Below are positions 35,426 to 47,775 of a DNA stretch of 64,000 bases, one piece after another (within the stretch, counting starts at the first letter, position 1; the number at the start of each line of letters is the position of its first letter). The DNA comes from Progne subis subis (taxonomy: Eukaryota > Chordata > Aves > Passeriformes > Hirundinidae). The position numbers and the translations under genes were made by a program. The notes below the pieces were generated by a model. The model worked only from the letters and a program-made list of their open reading frames with translations, was not told where the DNA came from and ran no database searches. The stretch covers positions 1,984,001-2,048,000 of the forward strand of contig JAKJHU010000034.1 of assembly GCA_022316685.1 (NCBI GenBank), given 5' to 3'.

Positions 35426-38400
35426 GTAGGTATTTCACTTGCAGATTTATTTGCTGTGTTATAAAGCATGTTATAAAGTCCATTCCTTTAGAGAACAGTA
35501 ATTTCACTTGTGAAAAAAAGCATCTATCTTTTGTGTCTCTTTGTTCTAGTGGATTGACTAAAGGGTTAAGAGAGCAAAGAAGCTGATCACAGCTTCTACC
35601 TTTAGACTCTGGTAGTTTGCTCAAGACACTTTACAATTGAATGTTTGCTTCGAGTGAATATTTATACGTATCTTATCAGCATGAAAAGAGCCTCAACTCT
35701 TCCTTCAAAAGAGAGTAACAATGAGATAACTTGTTCAGTAACTGAGTAACAAAGGTTAAAGGGGCAATATCAGACATCAGAACGTGATAAGACTCAAATG
35801 TAGGCTGCGCAAGATAAAGTTTAAAAACTAAAATGCTTTTGTTCTACATTGCCTGTAAACATGCGTATTTTCCTTAAATTCAGTGAGAAAGGGCACAGAT
35901 GAGCAGCAGGATACTTGCACTTAGAACTTAGTTTTTCCATTCACCGTCATTTTCATGCCTCATATATTTGTAGCAACTGGTAATATGTTTCATTAAAAGT
36001 TTCTGCTTTTCCTGACCCCATTTAGTTTTTAGATGTGTCTATCAGATGTGTTTTTATTCGTTGGCTATGGAAGTGAAGTTTTATTCACTCTTAGGTGCTT
36101 GAAATTTTGTGTTCTCACTGATGTTTACAGCTAATGAGGGTCTGCCAGGTGCACCTCTCCTTGCATGTTTTTCACTTGTGCATGGGCTTTCATATGGAGT
36201 GTCACTAGGAAAGTGGGATTGAGTATTAGAAGATATAAAAGTGTGGCTGTGTGCTTCATTACAAGTTAACCTTTCTGATTTCCCTTCTTCAGTTCCCTTT
36301 CCCTGTTCAACATTTTACTTTAAACTTCTTTTTCAAATCCACCCCCACTATCTCAAATTCAACCCCTTATTTCACTCTGTATTCTTTCCTCTTGTCAGTC
36401 CTGTCATTTTCCCCTCCATTTTGTTCAGTTCTTTTGCATAGCTGTTAAAAGAGTTGTAAAAGTGTACGCTTGCAAAAGCTCAAACAGCACCAGAAGGTTC
36501 TGAAAACTATAGCTAAGGTTCCCCAGGGTATCAGCCACTAAACACAGGAAAGCTGCCTTTAGAGCTAGTTCTATTGCATTTTCCAGTGAAGGTACCACAG
36601 GATATTTCTTTGAAGAAAACAGACCACTGCAGATGAGTGGTTTATACCTGTAGTGTTTAAGTCAGGCACTTTTCAGGTACCTGAGGAAGCTCACTGACAT
36701 TAAAAAAGGTGACTTTTTGAAACACATTTCTGCTGGTGATCTTCTCATAAGCAGCTTGGGGAATGCAAATGCCAAGTGTGGTAAAAGGTGGGTCAGTTTC
36801 TGTCTGCTTCCTCCCATCTGGCTTGAACTTTGCGTATCTGGATACTGAGCGTTGCTTGCTTGATCCTCACCTCGGGTGCAATCCCTGGGAAACAGCAAAA
36901 ATACCTGGTTTATAAGAGTAATTAATTTATAACAGTCAAGCCATCCCTTCTGAGTTAGGAATGTGTGACAGGTGAATAAGGAGGGCTGAAGAGTTTGGGG
37001 AGAAGGGAAAAGGCAGCAGGCTGAATGGTTAAAAAGTTCTCAGTCAGAAACTATGGTGAGTTTTCAGTGAAAACGGGCTAATATAGCATTTATGGCATTT
37101 TGTAGGCTAGAATGCTTCCCTTCTATGTTTGTATTTTAATGGGGAAGAAAGAATAGGCAGTATCAGTGGAGCATTCAGTATGGAATGGGCTATTTGTCAG
37201 GTCAAGAATCTGATTTTCAGAAATGGGAATTACTAAAATGGGTTTACTTATGTTACTTTATTATGAGACCAATAGTTTCAACAATTTCACTCATTTTTTT
37301 TAAATTAATGCATATTTTGAAACTCATTATTACTTTGCTGTTGTGCCTGTTGAAAGCATAGTCTTTTTATTTCCTTATTCCGATAATATGATTGCTTCTT
37401 GTAATTTTCAGAGATAATGCTCCAATCTATGGCTTGAGTTGAGATAATTCTTCAGACCGTGAGAATCAAATATGCCATTTCCCCCCCCTTCTCTTTTTTT
37501 CTCTCTTTCAAGTTTAAATTGAGTTCACGGGTTCTTTCTAGCTTGTAGTTGAAATCAGGGGAGGAGTCTGCCTGAAAGCAGATGGTACAGCATTATCTTT
37601 TCTGTTTAGACATGTAGTCAGAAAGTGTCCCTTGTTATCACCCATATTTCAGTTTAATCCTTAATGATTATATTCTTCCTTAATCCAATTTATTTATGTG
37701 TCAGGCCTTAATGATGATGGTTTAGTATCTGTGCAAGTAAGGAGTGTATAGGGTTTTTTTCTAGCAGATGAGAGAATTCTACATTTTTGTAAGTTTGTAA
37801 CCCTTTTTTTGAGAGTCTAGAGGTTCTGTGTCATATGTTGTTCATCAAATTGTAAAATATTATTTCTGCTGTTTCCTTCAATATGCACATGCAGAGACAT
37901 ATGAGCTAACAGACCACTGTAGAATTCCGGTAGCTGGTCTTTCTGCTGGTTCAAATTAAGTATTTAATGTTTGTGACTCACAGTGTATTTATTTATATAT
38001 TATTTTTTAGAAGAGAAGTAAATCTTTTTTGACTAGTATAAAACTGAGAGGGGGAGGGAGACCCCAAGTGAAGAGGGCAACAAGCCCAGTTTATCACAAG
38101 CATATGAGACATCAGATGAACTTCTCAATGCAATAATGTGTACTTTGCAAAGTTGTCGAGGGAAAGAATTGACCCTTGTCAATAGAAAAAATGGTAAAGA
38201 TTAAACAAAATCTTATGAAAATAAAATATTCAGTTACACAGAAAAGATTTCTAAATATGGAGAGCTAATTGAATGAAAGCCCTGAGGATAACAAGGTCAA
38301 GCAGGTGGGAAATGAACATAGTTGAAATCAGAAATACAATGCTTGCTGCTGTAAAACTCGCTTTCACTGTAGGTTGCTGCAGGCGTGTGGAACACATTGA

Positions 38401-39694
38401 AGCCTATTACCGCTCTTCATGGGGACCTCAGTACTCCTTAATTTTAGAGGTTTTATTGCAAAAACATATTCTAAGCTTCTTGAATGAATTTGCAGTAGTG
38501 TGTTAGGTCAAATCAGGAGTAGGTTATCGAAATGCATCTCCTAATTTTCCCCACTTACTGTATGCGTTGTGTAGCAGTCCCAGAGCTCATTGGTTGGACT
38601 CCTTTCAAATGAATCCAAATTGGAAGATGTGCTGCAGAAGTGCAGTCTGGTAGACATTCAACCCACAGGACCAGGCTAGAGTGAATAAAAACCTCTTGAA
38701 AGGTGTGTGGTTTGGACCTTAGGTCCTAAGCACCATCCTGTGGTCCATATTGTAGATATAGCCTTTGATGCTTAAAAAAAGCCTATGAAGCAACCTGTTT
38801 TTTATTAGCAGAATTATTTTATGTAGCACAGGCATAAAGTCAAATTCATATTCACAGAAGTCAGTGAAAGGTTTGTCATTAACTTCACCAGGACTGCATG
38901 TTTGCCATTGAATCCTGATGCTGCTGCTCATGGACTCAGGAACTGTTTGCTCATGGCTTCACATAGCCCTTTGTAAAGAGCTATCAAAGGTTTTTATTTT
39001 TATTTATTTAATTTGTGTATGCCTATAATTTGACTGAAAGGAAGGGACTGAAAGTTTATGAGTAGTGCAGAGGATTAAGTTATCAGTTGTTTTGCTGTTT
39101 GTTCCGAAGAACTGCCTTGAAAAGCCCTGGAAATTTCACAGTCCTCTAGTGCTCTCAGGTGTCAGTTTAATGGAGGAATCTGAAATCCAGTTTTGAAGTT
39201 GATGCTTAAAAAGATACTTGTTTATTATTTCCATGTTTTTGTTGAGTGTTTAGGTAGAATTTTTTTTGCATTTCCAAATTGTTTGACTTGAACCACAGAC
39301 TCTCTGCATGGCCTGGCAGAGTTGTTCCAGGGAACAGTCCAGAGCTTCTTACGGCCTTGAGCAGGACTTTGGTGAGGAGAAGAGATGCCTGATTCCATGC
39401 CATATAGTTGTTTTAAAAGATGGATAGATGCAATTCTAGAATTTACATGCTTGTAACAGCAGGAGATAGTCAGTCACCTTCTGACCAGGGACATGCAGGA
39501 TTGCGTGTGAAGCATCTACTTGCGCATCTCATCACTGAAGCCTAAGTAAGAATTGTGACTTGTTCAGAAAACAATGCAACAATTTTGTTTTCTGCTAGAC
39601 AGTGTAGAGAGCACATTTCAGTTTGGTAGGAGATAAGAGATAATAAATTAGTTTCCTTAGGGAGATTTTTAATCTGATCTAGTCATGGTCATCT

Positions 39695-40095
39695 AGACAA
39701 GCTGAGAGGGTAGGGGCTCTTCAGCCTGGAGGAGGCTTCAGACAGACTGTAGAGCAGCCTCCCAGTAATCAAAGAGAGCTACAAGAAATATGGAGATGGA
39801 CTTTTTACAAGGATCTATGGTGATAGGACAAGGGGAAGTGGCTTTAAACTGGAAGAGAGTGGTTTAGGTTAGATATTAAGAGGAAATTGCTTACTGTGGG
39901 GGTGGTGAGACACTGGAACAGTTGTTCAGAGAAACTGTGGGTGTCCCACCCCTGGGAGTGCTCAAGGTGGATGGGACTTTGAGCAACCTGGTCTCGTGAA
40001 AAGTGTCATAGCCCATGGCAGGGTGTTGGAACAAGGTTATCTTCCAGGTCCCTTCCAACCCAGACCATTTGATGATTATATGATTGATGATTATA
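39695..40095 (+). mobile_element. CR1 LINE 3' fragment
   Basis: About 400 bp match the CR1 3' region as remembered: CTCTTCAGCCTGGAGGAGGC, GTGATAGGACAAGGGGAAG, CTTTAAACTGGAAGAGAG, GGTGGTGAGACACTGGAACA, CCCATGGCAGGGTGTTGGAA, CAGGTCCCTTCCAACCCAGA. It ends with the ATGATT-type octamer-like tail typical of CR1. It is sense-oriented, 5'-truncated as usual for CR1, and carries no intact reading frame. Confidence 0.93.
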
Positions 40096-40424
40096 GTACT
40101 TTTTTAGTGAGGCCAGAGTTTCACTTTATACAGAATGGCAGTTTAAGCAGTGCCAAACCACATTTAAAAATATATTACAAAAATGCTTTTTTTATAATAA
40201 CATTTTCTTCAGATTATTTGCCAGTGCAATTCTGAGATAGCTGAGATACAAAACCTTAAACATGGAATTGGTGGGATGTTTCTATGCCAGAAGTTCCTGT
40301 GACAGAGCAAGGACTCCTAGTGCTCATTAAGAATTTGGAAATTAGGTTCTTAATTTTGAAGAAATACAGATGAAGAAAATCCCATTGCCTCAGAGGACCC
40401 ATCAATGTTTTGAGGCTATTTCTT

Positions 40425-40565
40425 GCCTATATTAACTGGGTTGGTCAAAGCATGATGTTAGTAACACCAATGTTGTGGGTTCAATGCCCGTACAGATATT
40501 CACTTAAGAGCTGGACCTGATGATACCTGTGGGTCCCTTCTAACCCAAAATATCATGTGAAAATA
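40425..40565 (+). mobile_element. tRNA-Ile-derived SINE with CR1-like tail (TguSINE1-like)
   Basis: The left half follows a tRNA-Ile layout: an A-box region TTAACTGGGTTGGTCAAAGC, then GATGTTAGTAACACCAATG around the anticodon arm, and a B-box GGGTTCAATGCC. The right half, ACTTAAGAGCTGGACCTGAT followed by GTGGGTCCCTTCTAACCCAA, is a CR1-type 3' tail. This two-part structure is that of the SINE described in zebra finch (TguSINE1). Substitutions in both boxes show it is an old, inactive copy and not a tRNA gene. Confidence 0.8.
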
Positions 40566-42499
40566 TGAACACTGAGCCTTTCCACACCTCAGTCATGTTT
40601 CTAAGTCAAGTTTCTGCCTGATAGTGACATACTCAGTGATGTGACTTCATTTAACTGGTTTTTCTTACTTCTTATGCAGGCAGCCTTTTTTTCTTATATG
40701 AAGTCATGGTCTAAGAGGTGCTTTAATCCTGCACTCTTATTCACTGGGTGATAGAGAGAAGGAAGAATGTTCTGAGATCATGGTCCATCCTGGTCCAAAG
40801 AAGGCCTTGTTATAGCAGTGGTGAATTCTCAGCTGGAGATACCAATTTTTTGACACTATGGAAGACAACCTAGACAATAAAATAAGACACATAATTGACT
40901 TTTAGACAGCAAAAGGTTAGTGTGAGGCTTTCCCCCCTTTGATGTGGTGCTTACTGTTGTATCCCTAAGCTAGGCTAGAGAATATGTATCTGTTTAAATT
41001 AAGTACTACCCAGGTCCATTTGGAGCAAGCCATGGCTGAGGTAAAATATAAGTCACATATATTGAATGACGAATGAAAAAGTTACCATTTATGTAATTAC
41101 AGAAGATGGCACAGATAAAAAGTCAGATTTTTGTTCTTGGAAGAATAACAATATCAGTTATTTTGAGTCTTTACAATTTTTGACTGCTATATCTGTGGTG
41201 TTACTGCTTCATGTGAAGCACATAGTGAAAATTTAAGTAAGTTGCATTTACTTTAATCTTCCAAATGACCTTAGCTTCCTTCTGGAAGTGATAGATACTA
41301 TTTTATAACTTGGTAATATAAAATACCTTCTTTCTTTAACATGTTCTACGTCTGTGTGGGCAAGAATGTCACCTGAGAGTGTTCATTATTTCAGTGGTCT
41401 ACAGAGCCTGAAGGGGCTTTTATAATTATGAAAAAAGGACTATTAACCTCTCCTTTAAAATTCCTAAACTTCGGAAGTGGATGAAGGACATGAATTAAAT
41501 TTTTATACCTATATACTTATTTTCCAGTTCAGATGACCTGTAAAAGAAATCATATCTCAAAACATGAACATTTTGACAAAAACAGTGATTGTTGAACTTT
41601 TCTCCTCTGACTAACAGATGCTCTTTTTTTTTTTCGCTTTTGCCATTTTTTGGTTGTTTTCTTTTTTTACTTTTCAATTCAACATGCTGGGAAAGGAAAA
41701 ACAAATAATCAAAAAATCATCTTATATGCTTGTACGAAATGCATTTAAAAATCATTAGAACTACATTCTGTCTCCCCAGTGTTCAGAGCGGTATGTGTCT
41801 TCATTTCTTTAGACATTTGTCTAAGCAAATAGTGAGTGTTCTTCCTTGGAATTTCAGAGTCCTGTTCCTTGTTGGTATAAATGGATGTGGCAACATTTAT
41901 TTGAAATAGACCACAACAGAAAATTTAGCCATGATAATTGTTTTCTAAAATGCATTTATATTAGCAAAAGGATATTTCACTCATTCTCTAATTCACTTCC
42001 ATTTCTGTTAAGGTATATTAAAAGATGCCATTTTACCTACAAAAAAAAAACTTTGACTATATTTGACATTTCAGACTCCTTAAAGGAAAATCTTTAATTC
42101 TGTTTGAGTTCCAAAGAGCAAATTTTATCAGGTAAAAAATTCACCAAGTAAAACTAGATCATCTCTAGTGAAAGGCAAACTGAAGTTCTTTGCAATTTCC
42201 TTTTTATTATCTCAAATAACAGGTGTTCAAGAACTTTAAAAATCAGTTTTCCCTTTGGCTGTGTACTTTGATTTTATAAGCCTCACTAACTGTTTTACGT
42301 ACAAGGAAACTGAGCGCTGAGGTTGTTCTCGGCAACATTGGGAGACACTTTTACACATGCAATGTTTGAATTCTTAGGGTTTTTACTAGCAATTTTTTCT
42401 AGTTCTTAGCAATTGTGCATCCAAATACCTGACAGAGAAAATGCATCAGGTAAAGGAAAGTACAGGCACTCATTCTTGCTCCTACAATTCCATTTTCAC

Positions 42500-42665
42500 C
42501 ATTGAAAATGTTACGAATGCAGAAAGAGAAGCTGGGCCTCACCTCCATTGAAAGTGTACTCCACAAGGTTAATTGCCTTGCCCAAGGAAATCTGTAGGAG
42601 AGCCAGGAATAGAACTCGGATTTCCTGGCAGCCTGCCCTGTGCCTTCAGCTCAAGGCCATCCTCC
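42500..42665 (-). mobile_element. Ancient MIR-like SINE remnant
   Basis: Read on the + strand, GGTTAATTGCCTTGCCCAAG, then AGAGCCAGGAATAGAACTCG, then GATTTCCTGGCAGCC follow the reverse complement of a MIR core (the 'cttgcccaaggtcacacag ... gaacccagg' pattern). The upstream part resembles the 'gaaactgaggcacagagag' segment. It is strongly diverged, as expected of an amniote-wide repeat. Confidence 0.6.
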
Positions 42666-42842
42666 TCCAGTAAAGCTTGCTTGAGAGCACATTGGATGAG
42701 GCAGGGAAGGAAACACACTTTTCAATCCTGTATTTTAAACCAATAGATGTTTCTTTTACCTGTTTCTGTAAATTCAAGTGTGACTATTTCAGTATCTCTG
42801 GTATATGTCTAGCTGGTGGGCAGTGAGGAACAGGAGATAGAT

Positions 42843-43015
42843 ATTTAAAAAGTCTATATATCATCCCTGCAGATATTTTAAAAACATGTAGATGTGGTCC
42901 TTAGGGACATTGTCTAGTGGTGGGCTTGGCAGTGTTGGGTTAGTGGTTAAACTTGATGATCTTAGAACTTTTTTCCAGCTTAAATCATTGTGTGATTATA
43001 TGATTGCATATACCA
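42843..43015 (+). mobile_element. CR1 LINE 3' tail (short, diverged)
   Basis: The stretch containing ATGTGGTCCTTAGGGACATT, GTCTAGTGGTGGGCTTGGCA, GTGTTGGGTTAGTGGTTAAA and CTTGATGATCTTAGAACTTT, followed by TGTGATTATATGATTG, is a CR1 3' end. It is sense-oriented and heavily 5'-truncated. Its left part resembles the fragment at 44601. Confidence 0.85.
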
Positions 43016-43469
43016 GATAGAATGAAGAGATTCAGGACCAGACCTGAATTTGAACCAATCCCATATACAAGCCTGAAGGATATTTGATGTGATGCATAAT
43101 GATATTTTTTCATCTTTATACCTTGATTACATACAAGTCCAATACTGATTGATTAAATGACAGACACAGTCACAAAAACAAGGTGCCTGGTTCCTTGAAT
43201 ATTTGGAATATGGTTACTCTGCTTTTGAGCATTAGCCAGTCTGAGTCATAGCTGTGGGACAGTGCCATTCCCAATCACCTCAGCTAGAAATAGATGAGTC
43301 ACCTCATCTATTTCCATTCCCTGTCCTTGTGACAGGTAGTGCTGCAGAAAGAATGAAAACCCATGTTTTAATGTGTGATCTAGAAGAGAAGATTCAGAGT
43401 CCTGGTTTTTCTTAAAATTTCTGACTAATTGTGCCACTCCTGTAATAATTTAATTTAATTCTGCTTTAT

Positions 43470-43635
43470 ACTGCAAGCCCCCATAGTGCAATAGCCCTAC
43501 AGGCAGATACCACATTTTGTCTGGAAGAGTTTGGGGGAGACCGATACTGTGATAATTAATATTTGGAGAGTACTTTCAGGTGTTTGAATGAAAGTCATTA
43601 TGTGCTATAAGTGCAAGTATTGTTATTTCCTGTTC
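43470..43635 (+). mobile_element. Ancient L3/CR1-L3-like 3' remnant
   Basis: GGAGAGTACTTTCAGGTGTT, TGAATGAAAG and GTGCTATAAGTGCAAGTATT match the remembered tail of amniote L3-type elements (pattern 'gcgctttgaga...gaaaggcgctatataagtgcaaagtatta'). The preceding 80 bases are less certain. Confidence 0.55.
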
Positions 43636-44600
43636 CTTAATCCTGAATATAAGCCCCAATTCAAATTATAGTTCAGTGTTACATTTTAGGTATGAGGCTA
43701 GGTTTTCAACAAGAAAGTGGGCTTCCTCCATTAAATAGCTGCAAATATCCTCACCAAGAATTGTCTTCTAATTCTGTAGCACACAACATTTAGTGAAGAA
43801 AAATATTTTTTGTCTCTGCTGTTTTGAATTTCTTTTGTGCTAGTTCCCATTTAAAATATAAATGGACCATAGTTTACAGTAGGATTTACAAGTCCCTAAG
43901 TGAGATATTCATCAGACTGCAAAGGAAAACCAAGAAAATAAAAGTAGAGGGACAAGACCCTGACATTTGAAAATTGTGACTTCACAAGCTGTATCGCTTG
44001 AATAATCAGATCAGGATATGCAGTTTAATGATTTAATGATGCAATAGTGACACTGCTGCTAGAAGAGGAAGAAATCTTTTCAGGTTCAAGAGAATCCAGG
44101 TATTTTCAGCCTTGAGGGAACACTGAAATGGGAAATGTGGAAGCCTGGGAAGATGACGGAACGAAAAAGCCATGTAGTTGTGGAGTGGAGGCTGATAATG
44201 CTGACAACTCTGTTTTGCATTCCTGTGTTGTTCTCTGTTCAGAATGGTCCTGGTTGCACAGAAGATGCGAATCAGCCTTGCTGTTACTGTAGGCTCTTGG
44301 TGGGATATGATTTCCTTCTTTGCAATAGAGTGAGACAAGCAGGCTACTTCTTGGTTGTTTTAATGTTGCAATGATTTAATTTCAGGAAGGAAACCTTGCT
44401 TCTGCACAAGGGCAGCCACCAGCCACCCTGTGCTGATGAGAGGGGAAGGTGGATTTGTCTCTCAAATGCAGGCATCTCTGGGTTTCATCCTTTTTCTTTT
44501 CATGGCATAACATTGCAGGGAATCCATTACACCCGAGCTACAGCCTGTCTCACTAGGGTTTTAGATTCTGTCATCCGTTCCTTTCCAGGACAAGCTCCTA

Positions 44601-44692
44601 CAATATTTAAAAAGTCTATGTATTATCTCTGGAGATATTTAAAAGACATTATTTTAGAAGTCTTTTCCATCCTAAATGTTAAAAATTTGACT
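44601..44692 (+). mobile_element. CR1-like 3' fragment (small, internally deleted)
   Basis: TATTTAAAAAGTCTATG and ATCTCTGGAGATATTTAAAA resemble the left part of the CR1 copy at 42843. The fragment then passes directly to TAGAAGTCTTTTCCATCCTA, a CR1-tail-like end, with the middle missing. It is short and diverged, so the assignment is moderate. Confidence 0.55.
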
Positions 44693-47600
44693 TAATTAGG
44701 ACTCAAAAATTGTGTAGCTTCTTCTCTGCATGGCATTTCAGCTTCAAGAGAAGAGCTGGAAAATGCTTCTTATCTAGGAGAACACAGGATCTTGTGATTG
44801 GGACACTTATATAAGAGGTGTGGATTTAAATCTTCATCACATTTGCTAATAGAGAGACCCCCTGTGAGCAGTCTTGCTCAGAGATGCTGGTGTCCAGGCT
44901 GGACCTGAGCACTGTGAATGGTGCTATGCTCTGTCCTGGTAAGTCATAGCTCTGAACGCTTCTCCAGGGATGGAGCTTGATTTTGGATGGCTGTTGGCTG
45001 AAACTTGAAATGGAGTGGAGTTTTAGTGGGGAGGTAAGGCTAGGTGCCTTAGATTATCAATTTTGAGCATGTTCAGCTAATTAAACTGAAAGGGCTTGAA
45101 GGTTAGTAAGAAAATACTAGGCAACTGAGGAACTTCCAGAGATAGCTGCGGAGAATAGATGGATCAAACCCCACTCTAGTGGAATCTCCACATACATAAG
45201 ATATTACTTGTGTGTTTTATAGCAGATACTAGAATTTTGCTGGCAACAGCTCGCCGTAATCTATTTGCATATGATTTTAATTCCTTCTCTTGCCAGTTTA
45301 AATTGTATTCCCTGTTACCATTGTTGAGTTTTAGGGGTTTTTTTGGCAGTTCAGTTATATATCTTTATGAGTGCTATTTCCAGAGCAGTTTTAGGAGACT
45401 AGTAATGAGTAATGTATGTCTTTATTCTGCTTTTTCTTTTCACTTCTTTAAAATAAACTCTCTCTTTTCAGTTTGTTTTATTCTACTCTGTCAGTCATGA
45501 CAACTGTGGAACTGTGGAACTGCAGGGTCAGACTTTGGTGCTACTTCTGATAATTTAAATAACAGAACTGATAAAATAAATTTTATTGTATATCTCTATT
45601 GTCAATGTCAATGGGAATGGCGCCTGGTCCTCAGAGGTTGATTTGCTTTGATTAAAAGTCGTTTGCTGGTGGTCAAAAGTCACTGCCAATGGCAGTCTCC
45701 ATTTTGGACACTCAAAGATAATGACTGAATTGGCACAATTTAGAGTTTTTGCACCCTGTCTGTTCTGAGTAACTACGGAGAGCTTAAAAGCAGTCAGATT
45801 GGTAGTTTCTGTATGGAGCAGAATTCATGACTTTGCCTAATATATTACCCAAATCCATTTTGACTGTTATCAATCATCCTAATAGCAATTGGAGCCTTTT
45901 ACAAGATGCAATAGAAACACTTATGTGAGCTTCACATGCTAAATGCCTTGCGAAATCTACTTGGGGACCCTCCTTCTGTGTTCAACTGTTTATTTGGGTT
46001 TTGAAAAAAACATCTCGCACAACTGACCAAGTACTTGGATCAAAGTATTGAAATTGTAGCGGAGACAAGGTTCCCTCTGACAAGGCACACACTGTTGCAT
46101 TCGTTAATGTTCATTAATGTTCACAAACTATTCTGAGGCATTAGCGGTGTATGAAGTTTTCAAGGTACTTCTCCAAACTTCCCGTTCAAGTCAAGAATGA
46201 CCGTTCAAGCAATTGTTTCATCAAGCTTTACATGTAAGTCTCATTGAGATAGGTAGACTGACAAATGGTCTACCATGAGACATGATGCCCCTGGTCTAGT
46301 AGATTGAATATGTAGCCAGGAGATGCATGATAAAATGTTGGGTTTGTTGAAGTCAGTGGCCAAACTCCTAATGAAATCACTTGCCTGGATTTCAGCCCTT
46401 CTCCTGTGCCACTAATGTGATACATAACTGTGTCTGCTGCTTGGTTACAAGCTCTATAAATTGTCTGAGTAGCCATGTTTGCACAAAACTCAGGTAATTT
46501 GAGGCAGACCATCTATACATGTTTAACAGAAACTTTATAGTGACTCGTACATTACAAGAACAATATTTGACTAAATCTGTAAATACAGTAAATTTATTAT
46601 TAATGTCAGCTACGTTTTGAGCAGTCACTGCATGAATAACAGGTAGACTGGACTTGTACAGAGATGCACACAGAAGATTTTTATTTTTTCTTTTTTAATT
46701 ATAACTTGTATGCCATAAAGAGTAATACTTCTTAAAAGGATAACACTTTTTAAATCATTTCTGTGAACGATTTGAAAAGTGAAATATGGACAGCTCCATA
46801 CTGTAACCTTTGGTAAACTTTTTAAAGATATATAAAGATGTGGTTTTGAAAATGCCTGAATTATCTTGCTTTTTCTGCATGCATAACTTTCATTGAGCTG
46901 TGGTCATAGGTGGATACATACCGAAGGTGTATTAGTCACTGAAACAAATTCCTTTTGAGCCTGTGGAGAGTAAAAGTCTGTGTAAAGAGCCTCCTCTGAA
47001 GTGAATCCTATAGCAAGACTCCAGCTTGCTTGGATGAAGTCAGGATTTCTCTCTCCAAAGTCTTGTAAATGGTGATATATAAATTAGAAGCCCTTTCTTG
47101 GTTATGCTAACAAAAAACCACCTATTATGGTTTTGAGTAAGGGAAAGAATTTGCCCTTTAATCTGCAGTATATCTTGAGGGAGAAGGTTTTGCACATTGT
47201 ATTTTTTGTTTAAGCTAGAACAAATCCTTTACTTAAAAGACAATATCCATTGCCCAGAGAACAACAAAGAGAAATTATGCTATAGCTGAAGTTCACACAT
47301 AAGCCCAGAAACGTTTCAAAATTATATTCCTAATAATAATTTTGCTCCAAGCAGAAATGTACTTTATCTGTTTCACTGCTCTTTTCAGGAAGTAGGTCTC
47401 AGAATCTTTGCAGGCAAACCAGATGAAACTGCTTTCCAAGAAAGATGTTAATTCCATTGTGCCAAATCACAAAAAAAGCTATTTACAGGAGAAGTTAGAG
47501 TCATCATGGTGTTTTGCATAATTATAAATCACTGTGGTTTTCTTTGCATGGTTAAAATTTCAAATAGTAATTAAGTAATGTCCCAGGGCAAGTTTTGTGC

Positions 47601-47696
47601 ATTGCAAAACTGTGTACACCTTTCTTCAGATCCCTGAAGCCAGTATCTTGAGTATTTAATAAATGAGAAACAGAACTGTAATGATTTATTTAGCTT

Positions 47697-47775
47697 AAAA
47701 AAAAACCAAAAAAAACCAAAAAAAAAAAAACCACCAAAAAAACCCCAAAAAACAACCACCAAAAAAACCCCCCAC
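47697..47775 (+). repeat. A-rich (AAAAAACC)n low-complexity tract in intron 3
   Basis: About 80 bases of A runs broken by CC, CCACC and CCCC. It is almost free of G and T. Confidence 0.9.

Noticed and set aside
40425..40500. Possible tRNA-Ile gene
   Set aside because: Both internal promoter boxes are mutated, the acceptor stem does not close, and the sequence runs into a CR1-type tail. It is a SINE head.
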